This document shows positions 27,445 to 32,619 of a stretch of DNA of 41,834 nt, one piece after another. The notes under the pieces were generated by a model. It did not search any database. It was not told the origin of the DNA and saw only the letters and a list, made by a program, of their open reading frames with translations. Made by a program: the position numbers and the translations under genes. The number at the start of each line of letters is the position of its first letter. Within the stretch, counting starts at the first letter, position 1. This DNA is from a virus, in the IMG/VR virus record IMGVR_UViG_3300024518_006055, positions 1-41,834 of that record; one strand, 5' to 3'.

Positions 27445-27561
27445 TGTCGTCCTTGAAACGTACCGTGGCGACAGCGACCTTACCGGAAGGGATGCCAGAG
27501 ACGAAGGCTTGGTTGAGGCCGATCTCTACACGGGTGTCGTCACTGGGGAGTATTCAGTCAT
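27422..27561 (-). pseudogene. 46-aa gene broken at a CCCC run
   Basis: On the - strand ATG 27561 (AAGGG just upstream) opens MTEYSP, then a stop soon follows. One extra C in the CCCC run (+ strand GGGG at 27545-27548) joins it to a good frame reading DDTRVEIGLNQAFVSGIPS and VAVATVRFKDDNDRTKSG, ending at TGA 27422-27424 and overlapping the next gene's start. That frame alone has no usable start codon. It is either a sequencing error or a real frameshift. No function is recognised. Confidence 0.5.
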
Positions 27562-27666
27562 TTACCCTTAGCCATTACGGCCTTCGTCTGTAGGTGCTGT
27601 GCGTGCGGGTTTTCGTTCCCAAGATTACTCTCGAAGCGGCCATTTTCTGCTACGCTGGAGCGTATC

Positions 27667-27882
27667 ATGTTGAGTGATACCGAGATAGCTCTCAACACCA
27701 TACAGAGGGCGATCCACGAAGCCCTCGAGTGGAGTGAGGGTAAGCGCCAGCGGTTCTACCGCGGTATCGTCATCACGGACCTGCGGCTCGCCCTCTTGGC
27801 GAGTCGCCAACTCAAGGAGGAGCTATGCTCAGGCGGAGAATCTACCTCACCCTCGTCCTCTTCGGAGCCTCCGGACTCGTAG
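27667..27882 (+). CDS. small helical protein
   Basis: This encodes 71 residues: an N-terminal helix (SDTEIALNTIQRAIHEALEW), a basic middle (GKRQRFYRGIVITDLRLALLASRQLKEEL) and a short Ser/Pro tail that overlaps the start of the next gene by 58 nt in another frame. GGAG lies about 9 nt before the ATG. The Ser/Pro tail could simply be read-through of overlapping DNA. No family is recognised. Confidence 0.5.
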   Translation: MLSDTEIALNTIQRAIHEALEWSEGKRQRFYRGIVITDLRLALLASRQLKEELCSGGESTSPSSSSEPPDS

Positions 27883-28145
27883 GCTGCGGGGCCTACCAGC
27901 GCCCGGCAACTTCAGAGGGAGAGGCTGCGAAGTTTGACTTCGGTGCGCTCGCCGGCGACCTCATGACCGCGATCGGCACTGTCAAGGAGGTGGCGACAGA
28001 GGTCTCCGCGGCGAAGGCGAGCGGTGAGGACCCGGACCTCTTCTCCCTCGGCGAGCTGATCATCGGCGGTCTCTTTGGTACCACCCTCCTCGGGGCGGCA
28101 GCCAACAAGCTCCGCAAAATGAAACCGCCCGCCGAAGGCACTTGA
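27825..28145 (+). CDS. lipoprotein with internal membrane helix
   Basis: This 106-residue protein has AAGGAGGAG ahead of ATG 27825. It starts with a lipoprotein signal (RRRIYLTLVLFGASGLVGC, Cys near 21). A second hydrophobic segment lies at about residues 77-94 (LGELIIGGLFGTTLLGAA) and the end is basic (NKLRKMKPP). Two membrane attachments in about 100 residues suggest a small envelope protein, perhaps for lysis or exclusion. It is the third lipoprotein gene within 2 kb. Confidence 0.55.
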   Translation: MLRRRIYLTLVLFGASGLVGCGAYQRPATSEGEAAKFDFGALAGDLMTAIGTVKEVATEVSAAKASGEDPDLFSLGELIIGGLFGTTLLGAAANKLRKMKPPAEGT

Positions 28146-28147
28146 CT

Positions 28148-28167
28148 TTCATGAAGCCTTCATGAAG
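28148..28167. promoter_or_regulatory. tandem 11-bp palindromic operator-like repeats, TTCATGAAG
   Basis: TTCATGAAG occurs at 28148-28156 and 28159-28167, 11 bp apart; the core TTCATGAA is a perfect palindrome. TTGACT at 28142-28147 could be a -35 box, but a good -10 is not evident. The pair resembles the tandem site at 25796 in sequence and spacing. It lies at the start of the non-coding leader in front of the rightward early operon, so it may control that transcript. Confidence 0.6.
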
Positions 28168-28189
28168 ATGAGGGCATGAAACCGAGTTG

Positions 28190-28298
28190 CCACCCGGTTA
28201 TCAGCGACGCCAAGAGGACGGCAGGATCGTCTCAAACTTCCCGCCGCGTCGGCCCCACACCGATGCCTCACGCTGGTTATGTAGCCGGGTGGTTTTTT
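28190..28298 (+). ncRNA. candidate structured RNA closed by a terminator-like stem
   Basis: CCACCCGG (28190-28197) pairs perfectly with CCGGGTGG (28285-28292), followed at once by T6 (28293-28298). Inside, CAGCG (28202-28206) pairs with CGCTG (28271-28275), and GACGC (28206-28210) can pair with GCGTC (28246-28250). The whole could fold into a stacked, about 100-nt RNA ending as an intrinsic terminator. It lies between the tandem operator and the pentamer array. It may be a regulatory RNA or a leader attenuator. No known class is recognised. Confidence 0.5.
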
Positions 28299-28326
28299 AT
28301 TGCCCAACAGGTCTCCTTGAAGCAAG

Positions 28327-29004
28327 GGAGCGGAGACGAAGGGATGCGAACCGAGTGGAACTGATACGAACCGCCCAAAGGGAGGGGAATGGAAGCGAGT
28401 GGACCTGAAACGATCGGAATGGACAGGAAGGGAGGCGACGCGACAGGACTGGATCCGAAGCGAACCGCACAAGAAGAACCAAAGCGAGCCGACGGGAACC
28501 GACGGGAGACGATAGGACTCGAACGGACCAGACAGGAGAGGAGTGGATCTGAAGCGAACCGCACAAAGCGAGCCAAGACGAAAGGACTGGAGATCACTGG
28601 AGTGGAGCCGATGCGAGACGAGCCGACCCGACACGACCCGAGACGAAAGGAACCGCACAAAGGGAAGGGATGGGACTTGATCCGACGTGATCCGACACGA
28701 TCGGAATCGATCCGATGCGAACCGCGCAAAGCGAAACTAGTGGATGGGAGACGAAAGGAGTCGACGCGAGTGGAAAGGACACGAGACGAACCGCACAAAG
28801 CGAACCGACTCGACGCGAGGGGAGTCGAAAGGCTTGGACAGGAGACGACGGGACACGAAACGAGTCGCACAAAACGAAAGGACTGGAGTCGATTTGATGC
28901 GACGCGACTGGAAGGGAGGGGAAGGGACGCGATCCGAAGCGAACCGCGCAAAGCGATCGGATACGAAGTGACGACGAAGCGACTGGACGCCAGGCGAGAC
29001 GAAA
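28327..29004. repeat. SGANN pentamer array with eight 9-mer separators
   Basis: About 678 bp are built of consecutive 5-bp units S-G-A-N-N (for example GGAGC, CGAAG, GGATG), about 121 in all, with GA kept in nearly every unit and the last two bases variable. The 9-mer CGCRCAAAG (one CGCCCAAAG, one CGCACAAGA, one CGCACAAAA) interrupts at 28372, 28466, 28560, 28654, 28723, 28792, 28866 and 28945. Between separators there are exactly 17, 17, 17, 12, 12, 13 and 14 pentamers. Long open frames here are artefacts: on the - strand, NNTCS units cannot form a stop in any frame. The separator spacings (94, 94, 94, 69, 69, 74, 79) do not preserve a reading frame, so it is probably non-coding. Confidence 0.95.
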
Positions 29005-29047
29005 CGCTTTCTAACCAACCGCAACATGCTTCAAGGAGAAACGTCGC

Positions 29048-29653
29048 ATGTACACACACCTATACGCACGGATCAAGGGAACCGTACCGCAGTTGCAGAA
29101 CAATGGGCTCCGTAAGGACCCGCTCTACTACTGGACGAAGCAGCTCGGGAAGATCTCCAAGAAGACGAAGAAGACTGACGAAGATCACATGGCCATGCGC
29201 GAGGCGGAGTTCAAGGGCTCGCTCTACTGCCTCGACGACGAGAAGGGCGGGCCGATCTACTGGCCCTCGGATAACATCCACGCCTGCATCAAGACCGCCG
29301 CCAAGATGAAGAAGCTCGGCAAGGTGGTCGACACCGCGGTCGTCGTCAAGTCGCCCGGCGGTATGCTCCATCACAAGGGGCCGAAGACTCGCGACGCACT
29401 CTGGGACGCCGGCGAGGAGTTCCGCCTCTTGAAGCCCACGAAGCGCGGTATCATGAGCTGCCGGCCGTGCTTCCGTGAGTGGGAGGTCGAGTTCTCACTG
29501 ATCTTCCTCGAGGAGCTGCTCAACGCCGAGGACATGAAGCAGCTGATCCTCGACGCCGGCCGCTTCATCGGCCTCAGCGACTGGCCCCGACGCTACGGTC
29601 TCTTCGAGGTCGTCGAGTTCAAGAACGAGGAGGTCGAAGTCCATGTCCGCTGA
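29048..29653 (+). CDS. conserved-looking phage protein, first gene of early operon
   Basis: This encodes 201 residues, with CAAGGAGAA before the ATG. It has DPLYYWTKQLGKISKKTKKTDED, an LYCLDDEKGGPIYWPSDNIHACIKTAAKM block, and a C-terminal LSDWPRRYGLFEVVEF. Proteins with this general layout occur in phage early regions near recombination or replication genes, but I cannot name a function. The pentamer array is its leader. The next gene overlaps by 11 nt. Confidence 0.65.
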   Translation: MYTHLYARIKGTVPQLQNNGLRKDPLYYWTKQLGKISKKTKKTDEDHMAMREAEFKGSLYCLDDEKGGPIYWPSDNIHACIKTAAKMKKLGKVVDTAVVVKSPGGMLHHKGPKTRDALWDAGEEFRLLKPTKRGIMSCRPCFREWEVEFSLIFLEELLNAEDMKQLILDAGRFIGLSDWPRRYGLFEVVEFKNEEVEVHVR

Positions 29654-30116
29654 CGCGCAGTTGCCAGTGAAGCAGAAGGAAGTCCTCGCGATGACGGTCG
29701 AGCACTTCAAGGGAGAGCTCGGGCCGGGAACCTATATCCCACCGGAGACCGTCGAGAAGATCGTCGGCTCCAAGCGCCACCTCGCCGAGTACTCCCTGGG
29801 TGTGACGAAGGCCGCGAAGGCGATCTCTGCCTACGTCGAGGTGCTCACGGGCAAGGCCGTCTGGGTGCGCCAGCAGGACTACGGCATCCGCATCCTCGAG
29901 CCCAAGGAGGCCGGCGAGCACAGTATGCACGTCGCCTACTCGAAGCTCGACCAAGCCGACAAGGCTTTCACCCGCGGCGTGGCGTGTGTCTCGCCCAGCG
30001 ACTTCGACAGCGACGCCGAACGCGATAGCTTCTACGCTCGGCAGCGGCAGCTCGCGCTGATCATCATGCACACCAAGAACGTGCAGGTCGCCGACGTACC
30101 CGGCGGTAGCATCTGA
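29643..30116 (+). CDS. early-operon hypothetical protein
   Basis: This 157-residue protein has GAGGAGG upstream of the ATG, inside the previous gene. It is mixed helix/strand: KQKEVLAMTVEHFKGELG, TYIPPETVEKIVGSKRHLAEY, GVTKAAKAISAYVEVLTGKAVWVR, and a C-terminal RQRQLALIIMHTKNVQVADV. No catalytic motif stands out. It may act together with the 29048 product, with which it is coupled. The stop overlaps the next start (TGATG). Confidence 0.6.
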   Translation: MSADAQLPVKQKEVLAMTVEHFKGELGPGTYIPPETVEKIVGSKRHLAEYSLGVTKAAKAISAYVEVLTGKAVWVRQQDYGIRILEPKEAGEHSMHVAYSKLDQADKAFTRGVACVSPSDFDSDAERDSFYARQRQLALIIMHTKNVQVADVPGGSI

Positions 30117-30349
30117 TGACAGACAAACTACCGCACGGCCTTGAACCACTGCCCGAAGAGGGCAACGTATCTCAGTGGTCGTGGCAGCTTGCGTACGCCT
30201 ACTCAGCGGCTCTGGAGGAGTGCCTCAAGGACCGAAAGCTCACCGTCTCGGAGGCTCTCAACCAGACCCGCGCGAAATCGCGCGAGGCGATACGTGAGGG
30301 CGTCCGAGAGTCTTACTGGCAGCGAGAAGCAGGGAAGGCGATATCATGA
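30116..30349 (+). CDS. small early protein
   Basis: This encodes 77 residues, with an N-terminal Pro/Glu stretch, an aromatic-rich helix (QWSWQLAYAYSAALEECLKDR) and a basic C-terminal helix (SREAIREGVRESYWQREAG). The start overlaps the previous stop by one base and the end overlaps the next start. No family is recognised. Confidence 0.55.
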   Translation: MTDKLPHGLEPLPEEGNVSQWSWQLAYAYSAALEECLKDRKLTVSEALNQTRAKSREAIREGVRESYWQREAGKAIS

Positions 30350-30579
30350 AGAAGTACACCGTCGAGATCGAGTACGACGACGTCAGTGAGGACTGGTACC
30401 TCCAGTGCAACGACATCGGCTTCGAGGGTAACGACGACAACCTCGGGAACCTGTTCTTCCAGCTCAAACTCCACCTGCTCTCTGACAGTGGCGCGGTGGA
30501 CTTCGTGCAAAAGCCGCTCACGAAGGAAGAGATCGCCGAGCGGATCGCCCGCAGCATGAAAAGGACCGAGGAAGTATGA
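30346..30579 (+). CDS. small early protein
   Basis: This 77-residue protein follows AGGGAAGG and is coupled on both sides by ATGA overlaps. It begins with a beta pair (KKYTVEIEYDDVSEDWYLQCND) and ends in a helix (LTKEEIAERIARSMKRTEEV). The fold could be an alpha/beta antitoxin- or HicB-like small domain, but key residues of those families are not seen. It is not assigned. Confidence 0.55.
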   Translation: MKKYTVEIEYDDVSEDWYLQCNDIGFEGNDDNLGNLFFQLKLHLLSDSGAVDFVQKPLTKEEIAERIARSMKRTEEV

Positions 30580-30776
30580 TCCGTTTCCAAGTCCGCTCCG
30601 ACGACGACGACAAGGCCCCGAGCGTCTTGGCGCAGGAGTTGTTGAACCGCGTGTGGCAGGACAACGAGCCTGAGATCCTCGCAGCTATCAGTGAAATCCT
30701 CGCCGGCGCGGACGAGGAAGAGGTCTACGTCAGGCTGGGAAAAAAGATCGGGCTTGACTTGCCGGAGGAATCATGA
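30576..30776 (+). CDS. small acidic early protein
   Basis: This encodes 66 residues behind CGAGGAAG. It has a short basic strand at the start (MIRFQVRSDDDDK) and then acidic helices (AQELLNRVWQDNEPEILAAISEIL). The stop TGA lies in an ATGA overlap with an ATG at 30773 that has a good GGAGGA site, although the sequence after that ATG does not look like a usual gene (see the RNA cluster). Confidence 0.55.
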   Translation: MIRFQVRSDDDDKAPSVLAQELLNRVWQDNEPEILAAISEILAGADEEEVYVRLGKKIGLDLPEES

Positions 30777-30790
30777 AGAGTTACGGGTAT

Positions 30791-30858
30791 GGTCTGGCAA
30801 CCAAAAACACGCAGAAAAACTCCCCTCGTGCAGTTGCCAGACCGCATAGCGAGGGGAG
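30791..30858 (+). ncRNA. H-type pseudoknot formed by two interlaced perfect stems
   Basis: Stem 1 is GGTCTGGCAAC (30791-30801) with GTTGCCAGACC (30833-30843), 11 bp. Stem 2 is CTCCCCTCG (30820-30828) with CGAGGGGAG (30850-30858), 9 bp. The 5' arm of stem 2 lies in the loop of stem 1 and its 3' arm lies beyond stem 1, the order of an H-type pseudoknot (loops 18, 4 and 6 nt, the first A-rich). If not formed together, the stems are mutually alternative. The 3' arm of stem 2 contains a Shine-Dalgarno (GGGGAGG) for ATG 30864. Confidence 0.7.
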
Positions 30859-30863
30859 GCTTT

Positions 30864-31214
30864 ATGGGCCGGCGACCGGTGAAACGGAAGCACGGGGGAG
30901 AGTTGCCATCGTGGCCTTTCCCCCAGGTGGCCCACCTTTTTGCTTATCGGGAAGCGGTCAGCGCGCTGACCGTGGTGCGTCGTCTAACGGCAGGACCCCG
31001 ACCAACGGATCACGGACGGCCGTCTGTGTCCCCGCAGGCGTCGGTGATGCGGGTTCGAGTCCCGCCGCGCTCCCGACTTTCAATCCTCGCACCCGTCTCA
31101 GCAGGAGCGCGGTCTTCCACAAGCTCCGGTCGAGTTGGCATCTCGAAAATCAGCCCCTTGCGAGGCTCGTTCACGCTGTCGATCTGGAATCCTGCGGACA
31201 TCACTCTCGACTAG
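30864..31214 (+). CDS. doubtful gene controlled by the pseudoknot
   Basis: ATG 30864 has GGGGAGG 4-5 nt upstream, inside stem 2 of the pseudoknot. The 116-codon frame (MGRRPVKRKHGGELPSWPFP...) runs across the hairpins and the tRNA-like gene to TAG 31212-31214. The first 45 residues could be a real short protein; the rest reads through the tRNA T-arm (MRVRVPPRS), a typical artefact. If the frame is used, the pseudoknot would limit its translation. A frame from 30773 is also open here. Coding is not established. Confidence 0.25.
   Translation: MGRRPVKRKHGGELPSWPFPQVAHLFAYREAVSALTVVRRLTAGPRPTDHGRPSVSPQASVMRVRVPPRSRLSILAPVSAGARSSTSSGRVGISKISPLRGSFTLSIWNPADITLD
30894..30924 (+). other. 13-bp hairpin with a TT bulge
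   Basis: GGGGGAGAG (30894-30902) pairs with CTTTCCCCC (30916-30924, one G-U), and after a two-base bulge (TT 30903-30904) GCCA (30905-30908) pairs with TGGC (30912-30915) around a TCG loop. It lies 36 nt after the pseudoknot and immediately before a short terminator-like hairpin. Together these look like one structured transcript. Confidence 0.65.
30925..30941 (+). terminator. short intrinsic terminator-like hairpin
   Basis: AGGTG (30925-30929), a GCC triloop, and CACCT (30933-30937) are followed by TTTT (to 30941). It begins at the base following the 13-bp hairpin. Five pairs is short for an intrinsic terminator, but the T-run is in the right place. It would separate the early operon and pseudoknot from the tRNA-like gene. 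Confidence 0.5.
30955..30972. promoter_or_regulatory. perfect 18-bp palindrome next to the tRNA-like gene
   Basis: CGGTCAGCGCGCTGACCG is a perfect palindrome (two 9-bp arms, no spacer). It ends exactly one base before the first base assigned to the tRNA-like gene (30973). It could be an operator or dimeric protein site, a recombination site, or a cruciform or RNA hairpin marking the tRNA 5' end. Confidence 0.6.
30973..31073 (+). tRNA. tRNA-like gene with a 37-nt anticodon loop
   Basis: The D arm GTCT-AACGGCA-GGAC (30982-30996), anticodon stem CCGAC/GTCGG (30998-31002, 31040-31044), 4-nt variable loop and T arm GCGGG-TTCGAGT-CCCGC (31049-31065) are all canonical and correctly spaced. The acceptor (30973-30979 with 31066-31072) has four Watson-Crick pairs, two G-U and one T-C mismatch at the end. 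The anticodon loop is 37 nt, not 7, and contains a hairpin CACGGAC-GGCC-GTCTGTG (31011-31028). No U33 is seen, so identity is undetermined. It may carry an intron-like insert or be a non-decoding tRNA mimic. Confidence 0.6.
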
Positions 31215-31319
31215 GAGCCACCGGACTCCGAACCGGGCATGGGCTCGCAGCCCAGCCGTCGAGACGAGCAGGAGGTCGAAGACTCCTCGGAGGGAACCGG
31301 GGGACAGAGCGGATCTAGC

Positions 31320-31541
31320 ATGAGAGACACAGAACGAAGACTCCTGGTCGCGGTGGCCGATTGCGTTTGCTGGCTCTGCGAGCATGCTCGGGGATCGACG
31401 CCGGGAGAGACTGATCCGCTGGAAGAGACTGATATTCTCGAGGCGATCGAGGCGATCCGCGAGCAAGACCTCATCGACCAGGAGTTCTTAGTGATGGAGC
31501 AGCAGGCCATGCAGGGGGACGATGAGATTTCTCCCGGGTAA
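31320..31541 (+). CDS. small acidic early protein
   Basis: This encodes 73 residues from ATG 31320. A start at 31239 in the same frame adds a Ser/Glu/Gly-rich segment without a ribosome site and is not preferred. The protein has a Cys pair in a hydrophobic helix (VAVADCVCWLCEHARG) and an acidic C-terminal helix (DILEAIEAIREQDLIDQEFLV). No family is recognised. The next gene overlaps its 3' end by 20 nt. Confidence 0.5.
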   Translation: MRDTERRLLVAVADCVCWLCEHARGSTPGETDPLEETDILEAIEAIREQDLIDQEFLVMEQQAMQGDDEISPG

Positions 31542-31752
31542 CACTGCCGCAGTTTGTCCGACCTGGAGCCGGAAGCACTTCTTCTGCCGGGTCTGCCACA
31601 AGACCGATCGACCTCACCACGGGCACGGGCGGTGTACTCGGTGCTTTCAGAGGATCGAGTATCAACTCAGGTACGCTCACGACCGCGAGGCGAAGCCGTT
31701 GCCCCGCGGCGGCAAGGTGCAGAGGAAAGGGATCGGAGATCGAGAATGGTGA
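31522..31752 (+). CDS. small zinc-ribbon protein
   Basis: This encodes 76 residues behind GGGGGA. Two Cys pairs, CRVCHKTDRP (about residues 22-25) and GRCTRCFQR (about 38-41), separated by a His-rich loop (HHGHG), form a plausible zinc-binding ribbon. The C-terminal half is basic (REAKPLPRGGKVQRKG). Nucleic-acid or protein binding is likely, the target unknown. The stop overlaps the next gene. Confidence 0.6.
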   Translation: MRFLPGNTAAVCPTWSRKHFFCRVCHKTDRPHHGHGRCTRCFQRIEYQLRYAHDREAKPLPRGGKVQRKGIGDREW

Positions 31753-32033
31753 AGTGGAAAAGATGGTTCAAGCATCCGGAGAAGGAACACTGGAGCGTCG
31801 CCGAGGCGCGCAGCCGAGAAGCGGCAGAGAGCCAGGCCGAGGACGCGGCACGGACCGAAGAGGGCAAACGGATGGTCCGAGAGCACGAGCGCAAGACACA
31901 GAGACGCGCCGCCGACCTTGCAGTTATCGTCCAGCATTTTGTCTGGTGGGACGACTCGACGCAGAGCTACAAGGCGATCGAGGGCGCCGAGCCGCTCAGT
32001 GCGATGGGCGTGGCGATGAAGGCAGTGCCATGA
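31746..32033 (+). CDS. charged helical early protein
   Basis: This encodes 95 residues from ATG 31746; upstream starts in the frame fall inside the zinc-ribbon gene. The first 60 residues are almost entirely charged helix (HPEKEHWSVAEARSREAAES, EEGKRMVREHERKTQRR), then a beta-like part (VIVQHFVWWDDSTQSYKAIEG). No family is recognised. It is coupled to both neighbours by overlaps. Confidence 0.5.
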   Translation: MVKWKRWFKHPEKEHWSVAEARSREAAESQAEDAARTEEGKRMVREHERKTQRRAADLAVIVQHFVWWDDSTQSYKAIEGAEPLSAMGVAMKAVP

Positions 32034-32404
32034 AGTGGACCGACCAGGAGGTACAGCACGTCTTCGACCCCTTCCATGGGCTTTGGCGCGACTCCCCGGC
32101 TCCTGAGGAGTGGGAGAATTTCCTCGAACTTGTTAACGGGAAAATCGCTGCGAAGTTTGTCGCGGCGGCGATCCGCCGGGTGAAGAGCAACCAGACCGAC
32201 CGCAACTTCCGCCCGGCGACCGGAGTTTTCCTCGCCGAGCTGTCCTCCGACATGCCGGGCCCCTCGACCGAGGTGCCGGCCCTCCCAGACCAGGTCCACG
32301 ACCCCCACGATCTCCTCCACGCGACGCTGGAGGCCGCTAAGCCCGAGGACGCCTGGCTCTGCGAGATCGTCAAGAAGAGCCGCAGAGAGAGGCAGAGAGC
32401 ATGA
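32030..32404 (+). CDS. early-operon protein, possibly replication-associated
   Basis: This encodes 124 residues from ATG 32030 (ATGA-type overlap). It starts with MKWTDQEVQHVFDPFHGLW, has a central helix (EEWENFLELVNGKIAAKFVAAAI) and then NFRPATGVFLAELSSD. The FRP.TG.FLAEL type of element recalls N-terminal parts of phage replication adaptor proteins, but this is a weak resemblance. The C-terminus is basic (KKSRRERQRA). Treat function as unknown. Confidence 0.5.
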   Translation: MKWTDQEVQHVFDPFHGLWRDSPAPEEWENFLELVNGKIAAKFVAAAIRRVKSNQTDRNFRPATGVFLAELSSDMPGPSTEVPALPDQVHDPHDLLHATLEAAKPEDAWLCEIVKKSRRERQRA

Positions 32405-32619
32405 CGGAACCAAAATGCGCCGCCGGAGCTTGCTCTGAGCCCGGCACACACCTTTGCTCCTGGCAGTTCGAGTCGTTTGGTATCGACTTCGCGCTGTGCG
32501 GGATGCACCAGAGCATGATCGCCTTGGAGTGGATGCCACTCCTGAGAAATCTATCCCAGGGGGAAACGGTGGACGGTGGTGAAGAGACAGAGGCACAAGT
32601 ACAACGCGAAGAAGACTGA
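32401..32619 (+). CDS. Cys-rich small protein
   Basis: This 72-residue protein has four Cys and a His in a zinc-finger-like layout: PKCAAGACSEPGTHLC in the first 20 residues and ALCGMHQS near residue 34. The end is acidic. It overlaps both neighbours: the ATG overlaps the previous stop, and the next gene begins within its last 44 nt. It is probably a small metal-binding protein; no family name is assigned. Confidence 0.5.
   Translation: MTEPKCAAGACSEPGTHLCSWQFESFGIDFALCGMHQSMIALEWMPLLRNLSQGETVDGGEETEAQVQREED

Noticed and set aside
28366-28956. CRISPR array suggested by repeated CGAACCGCRCAAAG with 60-85 bp between copies
   Set aside because: The spacers are all SGANN pentamers rather than unrelated unique sequences, repeats are only 9-14 bp, and no cas genes apart from a Cas4-like phage exonuclease are present.
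28389-29309. 306-codon + frame and 260-codon - frame over the pentamer array
   Set aside because: The SGANN pattern prevents most stop codons, so long frames arise without selection; separator spacing breaks any reading frame.
31010-31204. 64-codon - strand frame (MMSAGFQIDSVNEPRKGLIF...)
   Set aside because: The first 40 residues look plausible and codon use is fair, but it lies opposite an all-rightward operon, has no clear ribosome site, and ends inside the tRNA-like gene. Left as a possible small gene only.
31205-31235. Possible second tRNA T-arm on the - strand (GGTTCGGAGTCC)
   Set aside because: The loop has an extra base and lacks the conserved A58 and C61, the stem has a mismatch, and no D or anticodon arm is found beside it.
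30773-31318. 181-codon + frame behind a good GGAGGA site
   Set aside because: Codon use is unlike neighbours and the second half reads through the tRNA-like gene, giving sequences such as GDAGSSPAALP that are typical tRNA artefacts. The start may still be used for a short leader peptide.
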